DNA from: Alphaproteobacteria bacterium
Lineage (GTDB): Bacteria > Pseudomonadota > Alphaproteobacteria > Rs-D84 > NBLK01
Length of the DNA stretch: 19,439 bases
Reading direction: 5' to 3'
Assembly (NCBI GenBank): GCA_016936785.1
Contig: JAFGXE010000081.1
Span: 1-19,439, forward strand
Shown here: positions 7,482 to 16,620 of the stretch, one piece after another
How the letters are laid out: each line of letters opens with the position of its first letter
Numbering within the stretch: the first letter of the stretch is position 1
Translations under genes and position numbers: made by a program
The notes under the pieces: generated by a model
Database searches by the model: none
Seen by the model: the letters and a program-made list of their open reading frames with translations, nothing else
What the model was told of the DNA's origin: nothing

Positions 7482-8921
7482 ATGGATTCTAAAAATATAC
7501 ATCTTCCAAAGATTGCAGTTATAGGTGTTGGGGGTGCCGGAATTAATATTGTAAAGAATATGCAAAAACTCGGTTTATCGGGTATTGATTTTATTATTGC
7601 CAATACAGATGCACAATCTCTTGCGCACGCCGATGCCACGCATAAAATTTCACTGGGGCAAAATCTTACACAAGGATATGGCGCAGGCGGAGATCCTGTT
7701 ATTGGTGAAAAAGCAGCACAAGAATCGCTGGATGAAATTATGAAAGTGTTGTCGCCGTATCAGATGGTTTTTATTACCTCTGGTATGGGAGGTGGAACAG
7801 GGTCTGGTGCGTCATCAATTATTGCACAATCAGCGCGTGATCAAGGTATTTTGACTGTTGGTATTGTGACGCGTCCTTTTGGATTTGAAGGGCAAAAACG
7901 TGAAGCGGTTGCCACGGAGGCAATTGATAAACTTAAGAATACGATTGATTCGTATCTTGTGCTTCATAACGAAAAACTTTTTGATACGTTTGATGATGAT
8001 GTGACACAGATTGATGCTTTTCATAAAGCGGATTCTCTTATTACAGATTCGTTAAAAGGGCTAACAGAAATTCTCACTTCACATGGACAAATTAATCTCG
8101 ATTTTGCGGATTTGAGATCTGTGTTAAAAGGAGCTGGGCAAATCGTTCTCAATAGTGCCGTTGCAGAAGATGAAAATCGTGCGATAGAAGTTGCACAATC
8201 TGTTTTGAATAATCCATTGCTCGACCAAGGAAAAGTGGAAGGGGCACAGCAAGTGCTCATTCAGATTTCAGGTGGAACAGACGTTAAGCTCAAAGAAATT
8301 AAAATCATTACAGATGAGATTCGTAAACATTTGCCTCATTTTGGAAATCTTATTTTTGGAACGAACTTTCAAGAAGAGCTCAATGGCAAGATTATGGTTT
8401 CTTTAATTGCGTCTGGGCTAGATGAAAAAAAGATTTCTTTTGTTTCAAAATCTCCAGTTGATTCTCTTTCTCAATTTTCATTTGCAAAAATTGCAGAAGC
8501 TTCAAAACCAAAACAAAAGCCAGAGCCGTCTTTTTCTGAAGAAAAAAAGATTGAAGAAAAAACTGAAGAAAAGGAAGCTCCTCAAGAAGAACAAAAAGTT
8601 TCATCTGAATTTGATGATTTGAAAAGTTTCTTTTCACTTGAGTCTGAGGAAGAAGATGAAGACGAGGATTTAGTCGAAGAGTCAGACGAAATGCCTGTGG
8701 ACGTTCTTCTTTCTGAAGAAGAAATTGTGATTGAAGAAATGCCTTTTGATATGCCTTCAGATTCGACTGAAGAGAAAGTTGAGAAAAAAAACTTTGAGCT
8801 TCAAAAAGATTTAGCAGAAGAAGGGGATCTTTTGAAAATGCTTGGTGCGTTGGAAGAAAATAAAGAAATTCCTGAAGATCTCGAAATTCCTTCTTTCTTG
8901 CGCGAAATGAAAGATGATTAG
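7482..8921 (+). CDS. ftsZ: Cell division protein FtsZ
   Basis: This is the tubulin-like GTPase that forms the division ring. Residues 10-318 hold the GTPase core: the nucleotide loop 'GVGGAGIN' (15-22), 'NTDAQ', the tubulin signature GGGTGSG (103-109), 'RPFGFEG', and the T7 catalytic loop N205-L-D207-F-A-D210. An acidic, disordered linker rich in Glu and Lys (about 320-466) leads to the C-terminal partner peptide 'LEIPSFLREM', similar to the alphaproteobacterial 'IPAFLRRQ'. After T7 the normally conserved 'MGKAMMGTGEA' reads 'AGQIVLNSAVA' (about 217-227), and the second Gly of 'GAGGN' is Ile. The gene is not next to ftsA or ftsQ. It overlaps the next gene by 8 bases, and an AAGGA Shine-Dalgarno supports the start. 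Confidence 0.93.
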   Translation: MDSKNIHLPKIAVIGVGGAGINIVKNMQKLGLSGIDFIIANTDAQSLAHADATHKISLGQNLTQGYGAGGDPVIGEKAAQESLDEIMKVLSPYQMVFITSGMGGGTGSGASSIIAQSARDQGILTVGIVTRPFGFEGQKREAVATEAIDKLKNTIDSYLVLHNEKLFDTFDDDVTQIDAFHKADSLITDSLKGLTEILTSHGQINLDFADLRSVLKGAGQIVLNSAVAEDENRAIEVAQSVLNNPLLDQGKVEGAQQVLIQISGGTDVKLKEIKIITDEIRKHLPHFGNLIFGTNFQEELNGKIMVSLIASGLDEKKISFVSKSPVDSLSQFSFAKIAEASKPKQKPEPSFSEEKKIEEKTEEKEAPQEEQKVSSEFDDLKSFFSLESEEEDEDEDLVEESDEMPVDVLLSEEEIVIEEMPFDMPSDSTEEKVEKKNFELQKDLAEEGDLLKMLGALEENKEIPEDLEIPSFLREMKDD

Positions 8922-9486
8922 TTTTTTAAAAAAAATAATATCATGGAGAAAAATCCTCATTTTCGGGGGGATTTTTCTTCTATCTTTGAGTGTTTACGCA
9001 CAAACGCAGTCTGAAATTATATCGCTGCTTCAGAAAATGGATCTTGAGATTTTGAATCCTTCTGGGATTGAAGTGCGTCCGAACATGTGTTATGAAAAAC
9101 GGGCGATTGAAATTTACGGTCTTATTCAGCAACTCACGTATATTATTTCTGGTTTTTTCATTCTTATGGTGGGTTATCGTTTTCTCACAGGGAAAGAGCA
9201 AACGCCTTTTAGAACCGTTCTTTTTCTTGTTTTTGGTCTGGGGATGTTTACGGCATTTCCGCATATTATGGCGCTTTTCACAGGTTATGATTTCCGGGAA
9301 ATAAAATGTGAATCATATATAATCAATCCGGAAGATCTGCGAAATGAAGTCAAACGAAATGAAAAATTACTTGAAGTGATTAAAAATAAAGAACCCATTG
9401 AACTCGATTTAAAACGGGAAAGAATCGAAACGATTTGGCAACGAGAGCGTGCGCTTCAAAAAACAAACAAAACAACGGCAGAATGA
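8914..9486 (+). CDS. Unknown membrane protein coupled to ftsZ
   Basis: I do not recognise this 190-residue protein. It begins with a positively charged stretch and a hydrophobic segment (14-29) ending in 'SVYA|Q', likely a signal peptide or anchor. Two further membrane segments (about 70-91 and 99-124) are separated by a short charged turn (TGKEQTPFR). The C-terminal 65 residues are charged and helical. If the signal is cleaved, Cys59 and Cys132 would both face the periplasm and could form a disulfide. Signal plus two close helices recalls the VirB2/TrbC pilin layout, but the long tail and lone setting argue against that. Its ATG overlaps the ftsZ stop (ATGATTAG), and its TGA overlaps the xerC start. 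This implies translational coupling and a possible role with the divisome. Confidence 0.8.
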   Translation: MISFLKKIISWRKILIFGGIFLLSLSVYAQTQSEIISLLQKMDLEILNPSGIEVRPNMCYEKRAIEIYGLIQQLTYIISGFFILMVGYRFLTGKEQTPFRTVLFLVFGLGMFTAFPHIMALFTGYDFREIKCESYIINPEDLRNEVKRNEKLLEVIKNKEPIELDLKRERIETIWQRERALQKTNKTTAE

Positions 9487-10373
9487 AGATCATCGAAGAA
9501 TTTCTTCAATTTCTTAAAATACAAAAGCGTGTTTCAGAACATACTTTAGATGGTTATTCTCGAGAGCTTCAGTTTTTCTTTCAATTTTTAAAAGGTCATT
9601 TTGACAAAGAAATAGAACTCACCGATTTGATATTATCCGATTTTCGGAGCTATCTTGCTTTTCGGAAAAATCAAAATTTGTCGGATTCATCTTTGGCGCG
9701 GGTTGTTTCTATTCTCAAAACATTTTTTCGTTTTCTTGAGCGCAAAAAAGCAATTAAAAATACGGCGATAATACTTCTGCGTGCCCCTAAAAAACCAAAG
9801 CGTTTACCGCGTGCTGTGGCCGAAAAAGATCTTTTTGATATGTTACATTTTATTCAAAAGGAGAATCTTCCTTCGTGGGTGATTTTGAGAAACCAGACTC
9901 TCTTGTTTTTTCTTTGGGGGGCTGGATTACGTATGAGTGAAGTTTTAGGAATCAAAAGACAAGATCTAAAGCAAGATATTCTTCATTTAACAGGAAAAGG
10001 TCAAAAGGACCGGCTTGTGCCCATTCTTCCGCTATTAAATGAGAGCGCTCAAGAAATGCTCAAAGCGATGCCTTTTGATGCTCAGGATGCAGATTTTATT
10101 TTTCGGGGGATTCAAGGGAAACATCTCAATCCACGGGAGGTTCAGCGTTTACTCGAACGTGTGAGGCGTGTTATGGGATTATCTGAGGACACCACACCAC
10201 ATAGTTTGCGTCATAGTTTTGCCACCCATTTACTTCAGAGAAAAACAGATTTGCGGACACTCCAAAAATTGCTGGGTCATTCATCGCTTTCAACAACGCA
10301 AATTTATACAAAAATTTCAAGTGCGGATTTAGAAAAAGAGTATCTTCATGCGCATCCGCGAATGAAAAAATAG
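9483..10373 (+). CDS. xerC: Tyrosine recombinase XerC
   Basis: XerC, working with XerD at the dif site, resolves chromosome dimers at division. The 296-residue protein has the SAM-like core-binding domain (1-95) and the catalytic domain with the full set: Arg150 (GAGLRMSE), Lys172 (TGKGQKDR), His240-x-x-Arg243 (HSLRHSFATHLL), His266 (LLGHSSLSTTQ) and Tyr275. The ending 'YLHAHPRMKK' and the 'SLSTTQIYT' box favour XerC over XerD. I chose the ATG at 9483, which overlaps the previous stop as ATGA. An upstream in-frame ATG at 9435 would add 16 residues lying inside the preceding gene and not resembling the family. No hairpin is seen after the stop, and dnaE converges 100 bases on. Confidence 0.9.
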   Translation: MKIIEEFLQFLKIQKRVSEHTLDGYSRELQFFFQFLKGHFDKEIELTDLILSDFRSYLAFRKNQNLSDSSLARVVSILKTFFRFLERKKAIKNTAIILLRAPKKPKRLPRAVAEKDLFDMLHFIQKENLPSWVILRNQTLLFFLWGAGLRMSEVLGIKRQDLKQDILHLTGKGQKDRLVPILPLLNESAQEMLKAMPFDAQDADFIFRGIQGKHLNPREVQRLLERVRRVMGLSEDTTPHSLRHSFATHLLQRKTDLRTLQKLLGHSSLSTTQIYTKISSADLEKEYLHAHPRMKK

Positions 10374-10473
10374 TTCAGATTTTGATAAGAAGATGATTTT
10401 TCTCTGGTTTATATTGAGTGCTAATAGATGGATCTCTCGAAACGACATATTATTTTTATTGCTTGTTCCTCTT

Positions 10474-13400
10474 TTAATTGATTTCAAGGTCGGGAACATA
10501 TCGTTCAAGGGTTTCAAAAAGTTTTTCATCAAGTCTGATTTTTCGGGGAAGTCTCAGATCAACAATTTTCTCTTTTGTTTTGAGTTTAATTAGGATGTTT
10601 GTGTATCCTTTTCCAGCTTGTTCTAAGAGAGGGGCAAGTTTTTGCGCAACAGATTGTTTCTTTATAGGCAAGATAACTTCTGAAATACTCTGAAAAACAT
10701 GAGGCAAAAGAGGCTCAAGATCTTTTGTGAAAAGACTGATCCTGTCGCCTTCTTTTTTGACGGAGGCGGTTAAGAGGACACTTGTTTTTGGTTTGATTTT
10801 ATGTTCAATATTTTTAAGTTCTTGTGAAAATAAAAGTGTCTCAAAAGCACCAAACGAATCAGAAAGACTTAAGATGCCCATTTTGTTTCCTTTTTTCGTT
10901 GTGCGTCGTGTGTAGTTATCTATAAAACATGGGAGACGCACAAGCGTATCATTTTGGAATGTTTGAAAATCTTTTGTGGATTTAACGGAAAGTTTTTTCA
11001 GGATGGTGCCAAATTTTCTAAGAGGGTGGTTTGTGAGATAAAAGCCAAGGGCTTCTGTTTCAAGTTTAATCATTTCAATAACAGAAAGGGGTGGTGCTTT
11101 TTTCAAGTTTTGGTAAAAGCTTGGTATAGATTGAGGCTCTTTTTCTGAAGAGAAGAAAAGTGTTGTTTGCTTGTTTTCTTTTTCTTTAAATTGAGATCCG
11201 ACGTGAGAAAGAAGGAGGTCTATATTTCCTAGAAGTTTGGGTCTACTCGGATCAAGTTTATCAAAAGCACCGGCTTTAATGAGGTTTTCAAGAGACCGTT
11301 TATTGAGTGATTCAGGATTTACACGTGCCAGAAAATCAGGAATGCTTTTAAAGAGACCATTCTTATCACGTTCATTTACAATAGATTGCATGGCGTCAAT
11401 ACCAACGTTTTTAAGCGCCCCAAGCGCATAGCAAATTTCCCCTTTCTTCACAATAAATGTGGCGTCAGATTTATTAATGTCTGGGGGGCAAAGGGGTGTT
11501 TTATGTTTGCGAATATCATTAATAAAGATAATAAGTTTATCTGTATTATTAATATCATAGTTCATTGAAGCGGCCATAAATTCTGGGCGATAATGTGTTT
11601 TAAGATACCCTGTTTGATAAGAAATAAGGGCATAACATACGGAGTGTGCTTTATTGAATCCATAGGAGGCGAATTTTTCCATTAAGTGCCAAATTTCTTC
11701 AGCAATTTCTTTTTCTATTTGACTATGACTCATGCAGCCATTTACAAAAAGGGGCTTGAGTTCGTCCATGAGAGATTGGATCTTCTTTCCCATGGCCTTT
11801 CGAAGTGTGTCTGCCTGTCCGCCTGTGAAGCCAGCCATGTGACGCGAAATATCCATTACCTGTTCTTGATAAATTAAAATTCCAAAGGTTTCATCAAGTG
11901 ACTTTCCCATGAGAGGATGAATATAGTTAATTTTTTCTCGACCATGTTTGCGTTCGATGTAAATCGGGATATTTTCCATAGGACCTGGACGGTAAAGAGC
12001 AACCATTGCAACAAGGTCGTTAAAGTTTGTTGGTTTGAGGGATTTTAAGCTTTCTTGCATCCCTTGGCTTTCAAATTGGAAAAGACCGATTGTGTCTCCG
12101 CGCGCATAGGTTTTGTAAATTTGAGAATCATCCATTGGAATATCTGAAATATCAATTTCTTCTTGGTGATTCTTTTTAATCATTTTGACGCATTGATCAA
12201 TGATTGAAAGGGTTTTAAGACCGAGAAAATCGTATTTTACGAGCCCAGCATCTTCGATAAATTTCATATTATATTGTGAGACTTGCATATCTGCTCGCGG
12301 ATCATAATAAAGCGCAACAAGCTGTTCAAGCGGTCGGTCGCCAATGAGTAAGCCTGCTGCATGGACAGATGCGTGTCGATGAAGTCCTTCGAGTTGAATG
12401 GCGAGGTCAAAAAGTTTCTTGACGCGATCATCTGATTCGTATTCTTTATAGAGTTCTTTTTCGTTATCAAGGGCATCATTAAGGGTTGTTTGGTCCCCTG
12501 GGTTTCCGGGAATAAATTTACAAATTTTATCAATGTGTCCGTAAGGCATGCGCAAAACGCGTCCGACATCTCGAAGAACAGCGCGTGCTTTGAGTTCTCC
12601 AAAAGTAATAATTTGAGCTACTTTATCGGTGCCATATTTTTCTTGTACATACTTAATCACTTCGTGGCGACGATCTTGGCAAAAATCAATATCGAAGTCC
12701 GGCATACTGACGCGATCTGGATTGAGGAAGCGTTCAAAGATAAGGCCGTATTCGAGGGGATTTATATCTGTAATCTTGAGTGACCAAGCCACAACGGATC
12801 CAGCTCCTGACCCGCGTCCAGGTCCAACAGGAATTTGTTGATATTTTGCCCATTTGATAAAGTCTGAGACAATCAGGAAGTAGCCTGGAAATCCCATGTT
12901 TTTAATGACAGAAAGTTCATACTCAAGTTGCTTGTGATATGTTTCAGAATCTAGAGTTGGATATTTCTCGAGTTTTTTCTGAAGACCCCGTCGTGCTTTA
13001 TCATCAAGAATATCATCTTCGGAAACATCATTTGCTTCGTATGCGTGGGGAAGGAGCGGGTCGCGGACAGGAACTTTGTAGCCACATCGTTTTGCGATTT
13101 TGACTGTATTTTGAATTGCTTCGGGGAGATCTTTAAAAAGTTCAACCATCTCTTCTTGAGATTTAAGGTAATGTTCTTTTGTTTCTTTACGTCGATTGTC
13201 TTCATCAATATAACGCGCATCTTTGACACATAAAAGAGCATCATGGGCTTCGTAGTTTTCTTTTTTGGCAAAAAAGACTTCGTTTGTTGCCACAAGGGGG
13301 ATGTTTTTTTTGATAGCAAATTCGATTAGATGGGGTTCGATTTTTTCTTGCGCTTCTAACCCATGTCGCTGAAGTTCAATATAAAGTCGATCTCCAAAAT

Positions 13401-13908
13401 ATTTGTGAAGAACATCCAATGTTTTTTCTGCTTCTTCTGTTCGATTTAAAAGAAGAAGTTTTCCAAGGATGCCATTATGTCCGCCCGTCAAGCAGATAAG
13501 ACCTTCTTGATGTGTAATGAGATTTTTGATGGCGACTTGGAAAGAATCATTAGAAAGATAACCCTCAGAAAGAATGTGATTAAGGTTATGGTATCCTGTC
13601 TCATTTTGAACAAGAAGAACAAGTTGTCCTGTCTGTTGATTGGAAGAGAGTGTTTTTCGTGAAAATCCTGTTGATTTTTGGCTTTGAAATGGGACGTCAA
13701 TTTGAGCGCCAAGAATAGGCTGGATTCCTTCTGAAATGCATGTTTTTGAAAAGAAGGGTGCGCCAAAAACATTATTTGTATCCGTCAAAGCGACGGCGGG
13801 CATATTAAATGTACGACAGAGCTTTGGCAGTTTTTTTAGGTGGATGGCCCCCTCACAAAGTGAGTAAGAGCTGTGAAGTCGAAGGTGAATAAACTTCGCT
13901 TCTGCCAC
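10474..13908 (-). CDS. dnaE: DNA polymerase III alpha subunit
   Basis: This is the replicative polymerase catalytic subunit, 1144 residues, full length. The N-terminal PHP domain begins 'FIHLRLHSSYSLCEGA' (His8, His12). The palm contains 'GPGRGSGAGSVVAW' (362-375) and the catalytic aspartates D404 and D406 in 'PDFDIDF'. A fingers region follows ('TYARGDTIGLFQFESQGM', 'YRPGPM'), then a helix-hairpin-helix ('NKRSLENLIKAGAFD') and an OB fold near the C-terminus ('VRLPCFIDNYTRR'). The start codon is GTG, 3 bases after the secA stop; no ATG fits, because the PHP motif begins at residue 6. There is no strong Shine-Dalgarno, so translation is probably coupled to secA. No terminator is visible downstream. 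Confidence 0.96.
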   Translation of the reverse strand: MAEAKFIHLRLHSSYSLCEGAIHLKKLPKLCRTFNMPAVALTDTNNVFGAPFFSKTCISEGIQPILGAQIDVPFQSQKSTGFSRKTLSSNQQTGQLVLLVQNETGYHNLNHILSEGYLSNDSFQVAIKNLITHQEGLICLTGGHNGILGKLLLLNRTEEAEKTLDVLHKYFGDRLYIELQRHGLEAQEKIEPHLIEFAIKKNIPLVATNEVFFAKKENYEAHDALLCVKDARYIDEDNRRKETKEHYLKSQEEMVELFKDLPEAIQNTVKIAKRCGYKVPVRDPLLPHAYEANDVSEDDILDDKARRGLQKKLEKYPTLDSETYHKQLEYELSVIKNMGFPGYFLIVSDFIKWAKYQQIPVGPGRGSGAGSVVAWSLKITDINPLEYGLIFERFLNPDRVSMPDFDIDFCQDRRHEVIKYVQEKYGTDKVAQIITFGELKARAVLRDVGRVLRMPYGHIDKICKFIPGNPGDQTTLNDALDNEKELYKEYESDDRVKKLFDLAIQLEGLHRHASVHAAGLLIGDRPLEQLVALYYDPRADMQVSQYNMKFIEDAGLVKYDFLGLKTLSIIDQCVKMIKKNHQEEIDISDIPMDDSQIYKTYARGDTIGLFQFESQGMQESLKSLKPTNFNDLVAMVALYRPGPMENIPIYIERKHGREKINYIHPLMGKSLDETFGILIYQEQVMDISRHMAGFTGGQADTLRKAMGKKIQSLMDELKPLFVNGCMSHSQIEKEIAEEIWHLMEKFASYGFNKAHSVCYALISYQTGYLKTHYRPEFMAASMNYDINNTDKLIIFINDIRKHKTPLCPPDINKSDATFIVKKGEICYALGALKNVGIDAMQSIVNERDKNGLFKSIPDFLARVNPESLNKRSLENLIKAGAFDKLDPSRPKLLGNIDLLLSHVGSQFKEKENKQTTLFFSSEKEPQSIPSFYQNLKKAPPLSVIEMIKLETEALGFYLTNHPLRKFGTILKKLSVKSTKDFQTFQNDTLVRLPCFIDNYTRRTTKKGNKMGILSLSDSFGAFETLLFSQELKNIEHKIKPKTSVLLTASVKKEGDRISLFTKDLEPLLPHVFQSISEVILPIKKQSVAQKLAPLLEQAGKGYTNILIKLKTKEKIVDLRLPRKIRLDEKLFETLERYVPDLEIN

Positions 13909-13911
13909 GGC

Positions 13912-16551
13912 CTATAGTTTCCCGCAACAATGTTTATATTTTTTTCCAGATCCACAGGGGCAAGGTTGATTCCGGCCGACTTTCTCATGAGAATCATCTA
14001 CTGGAGCCAGTTCTTCTTCTGCTTCGAGAAAGTTTGTGTGCTCTTCTGTTTCTTGTGGGCTATAGAGTGTTTCAAGGCGATGAAGATCTTCAGGTGAGAA
14101 ATTCATACGACAAAGAAAATTCACTGTTTGCAAAGCCATGCTGTTCATCATTTCTCCAAAATACATGAATGCTTTTTTCTGATATTCTTGAAAAGGATCT
14201 TTTTGCCCAAAAGATTGAAGATGAATTGTGCGACGGAGTTCATCGATTTCTGCAAGGTGGTCTTTCCATTTGTTATCAAGAGACTCAAGGAGGATATTGC
14301 GTTCAATGCGTTTGTATATTTTTGAATATTTCTGCGCTTTTTCTGTAAGCATATTCTGAGTCGCTTCAAGGATACGGTCAAATAATATTTGATCTGTGAT
14401 TCCCTCTTCTTGGCACCAGTCTTTAAGCGGAAGTGCAAGATTGAGTGTTTCGCGACACATCATATCCATGCCGGGAATATTCCAATCTTCTGGAAGAGCA
14501 AACTGAGGAATATGAGAAGAGACAATGTCTTCAACAACATCGCGAATCATCGGTGCTGTTTTTTCGCTCACATCGTCACTTTCCATCACTTCGAGGCGTT
14601 GGGCATAGATTGTTTTGCGTTGTTCGTTAATGACGTCGTCATATTTAAGAAGATTTTTTCGAATTTCAAAATGATGTGCTTCAACTTTTCCTTGAGCTTT
14701 TTCGAGTGCTTTTGATACCCATGGATGTGTAATCGCTTCTCCTTCTTTTAAACCAAATCGTTTTAGAAGACCACTGAGTTTATCGGATCCAAAAATGCGC
14801 ATAAGATCATCTTCAAGAGAGAGGAAAAATTTGGATGCTCCTGGGTCTCCTTGGCGTCCAGATCGTCCGCGGAGCTGATTATCAATGCGACGGCTTTCAT
14901 GACGTTCTGTGCCAATAACAAAAAGTCCGCCTGCTTCGCGTGCTGTTTGTTTGTCTTGTTTGATTTTTTCTTTGAGCTTTTCAATTTCTTTTTCAGAGAG
15001 ATCTGGGTTTTTGGCGAGATACATATCTAAGTTTCCGCCGAGCTGAATATCTGTTCCGCGTCCAGCCATGTTTGTTGCAATCGTAATTGCACCCGGGATT
15101 CCAGCCTGGGCAACAATTTCTGCTTCACGTTCGTGGTGTTTCGCATTAAGAATTTCAATACGTGTAATATTATACTCTTTTTTCAAAAAGTCAGCAAGTT
15201 CTTCTGACTTCTCAATGGAAATCGTTCCAACGAGAACAGGTTGTTTTCGATCATTGCATTCTTTAATGAGAGCGGCAATTGCGCCGTATTTTTCAACGGC
15301 TGTGCGGAAAATATCATCGTCATAATCTTTTCGTGCAACGGGGCGATGTGTCGGCACTGCAACACATTCGAGTTTATAAATTTCTGCAAATTCACTTGCT
15401 TCTGTAAGTGCTGTTCCTGTCATTCCAGAAAGCTTTGGATACATACGGAAATAGTTTTGGTAAGTGATCGATGCAAGTGTTTGGTTTTCTTGTTTGACAT
15501 GCACATTTTCTTTGGCTTCAATTGCCTGATGGAGTCCCCCACTGTAACGCCGTCCTTCCATGACACGTCCGGTAAATTCATCAATAATATGCACTTCATT
15601 TTCACGAACAAGATAATGAACATCTCTTTTATAAATTAGATGAGCAGTCAGCGCTTGGTCTAAATGATGCACGATTTTTGCATTTGCAAGATCATAAAGG
15701 TTGTCACTTTTGAGAACACCTTCTTTTTTTAGAAGTTTTTCTGCAAATTCATTTCCTTCTTCAGTGAGCATTACATTGCGATCTTTTTCTTCAATTTTGT
15801 AATGTTCGGGTTTGAAATTTGGTACGACTTTATTTAAGGCACGATAAAGGTCAGATGAATCTGTTGATGCGCCAGATATAATCAATGGGGTGCGGGCTTC
15901 GTCAATCAAAATCGAATCGACTTCGTCTACGATGGCGTAATTAAATGGGCGTTGGACACGGTGGGATAAGGCAAACTTCATATTGTCTCGGAGATGGTCG
16001 AATCCGAATTCGTTGTTTGTTCCATAAGTAATGTCGCAGGCATACATTTCTTTACGTTCCTGGTCATCCATATCATGGACAATCACACCAACGCTTAAAC
16101 CAAGAAAACGATGAACCTGTCCCATCCACTCTGAGTCACGTTGCGCAAGATAGTCATTTACTGTGACGACGTGAACCCCTTTTCCTGAAAGTGCATTCAG
16201 AAAAACAGGGAGTGTGGACACAAGTGTTTTTCCTTCTCCTGTTTTCATTTCTACAACATTTCCACGATGAAGCATGATACCGCCAATGATTTGAACATCA
16301 TAGTGGCGTTGTTTCAGTGTGCGTTTTGCTGCTTCGCGAACAAGCGCAAAAGCTTCAGGAAGAATTGAATCTTCTGTTGCACCATCCGCGAGTTTTTTCT
16401 GAAGTTTTTTTGTGTATGCTTTGAGTTCTTTGTCAGAGAGTGCTTCGAATTTTGGTTCGAGCATATTTATTTCTGAAAGAATCTTTTTTTCTTTTTTGAC
16501 GATTCGATCGTTTGCTGATCCTAAGACTTTTTTTGCGACGCGTAATAGCAT
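13912..16551 (-). CDS. secA: Preprotein translocase ATPase SecA
   Basis: SecA is the motor that pushes unfolded preproteins through SecYEG. Visible features are the Walker A 'MKTGEGKTL' (102-110), the DEAD-type 'VDEVDSILIDEARTPL', 'GRVMEGRRYSGGLHQAIEAKE' in the preprotein region, the second ATPase half 'NMAGRGTDIQLGG' and 'LRGRSGRQGDPG', and a C-terminal zinc finger 'CPCGSGKKYKHCCGKL' for SecB or lipid contact. I place the start at 16551 (879 residues): 'MLLRVAKKVLGSANDR' aligns with the family N-terminus and has a GGAG Shine-Dalgarno. A frame extension to 16608 adds 19 residues with no family support. It lies 69 bases after the acidic secreted-protein gene and 3 bases before dnaE. Confidence 0.96.
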   Translation of the reverse strand: MLLRVAKKVLGSANDRIVKKEKKILSEINMLEPKFEALSDKELKAYTKKLQKKLADGATEDSILPEAFALVREAAKRTLKQRHYDVQIIGGIMLHRGNVVEMKTGEGKTLVSTLPVFLNALSGKGVHVVTVNDYLAQRDSEWMGQVHRFLGLSVGVIVHDMDDQERKEMYACDITYGTNNEFGFDHLRDNMKFALSHRVQRPFNYAIVDEVDSILIDEARTPLIISGASTDSSDLYRALNKVVPNFKPEHYKIEEKDRNVMLTEEGNEFAEKLLKKEGVLKSDNLYDLANAKIVHHLDQALTAHLIYKRDVHYLVRENEVHIIDEFTGRVMEGRRYSGGLHQAIEAKENVHVKQENQTLASITYQNYFRMYPKLSGMTGTALTEASEFAEIYKLECVAVPTHRPVARKDYDDDIFRTAVEKYGAIAALIKECNDRKQPVLVGTISIEKSEELADFLKKEYNITRIEILNAKHHEREAEIVAQAGIPGAITIATNMAGRGTDIQLGGNLDMYLAKNPDLSEKEIEKLKEKIKQDKQTAREAGGLFVIGTERHESRRIDNQLRGRSGRQGDPGASKFFLSLEDDLMRIFGSDKLSGLLKRFGLKEGEAITHPWVSKALEKAQGKVEAHHFEIRKNLLKYDDVINEQRKTIYAQRLEVMESDDVSEKTAPMIRDVVEDIVSSHIPQFALPEDWNIPGMDMMCRETLNLALPLKDWCQEEGITDQILFDRILEATQNMLTEKAQKYSKIYKRIERNILLESLDNKWKDHLAEIDELRRTIHLQSFGQKDPFQEYQKKAFMYFGEMMNSMALQTVNFLCRMNFSPEDLHRLETLYSPQETEEHTNFLEAEEELAPVDDSHEKVGRNQPCPCGSGKKYKHCCGKL

Positions 16552-16620
16552 TTCGTTATCTCCGTTTTTCCCAGAATGAAAGATAGAGGAAAGGGAAGGT
16601 GAAATCAAGAGAAAGAAAAA

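Noticed and set aside
9435..9482. Earlier in-frame ATG for xerC
   Set aside because: The 16 extra residues lie within the preceding gene and lack family similarity. The ATGA overlap at 9483 is the normal coupled start.
10374..10473. Search for a terminator between convergent xerC and dnaE
   Set aside because: No GC-rich hairpin with a T run is visible on either strand. Termination here may be rho-dependent.
12951..13319. 122-residue minus-strand frame inside dnaE
   Set aside because: It is a shifted frame within a clearly conserved polymerase sequence.
16552..16608. Longer SecA start adding 19 residues
   Set aside because: SecA family N-termini match from MLLRVAKKVLGS, which also has a GGAG site upstream.
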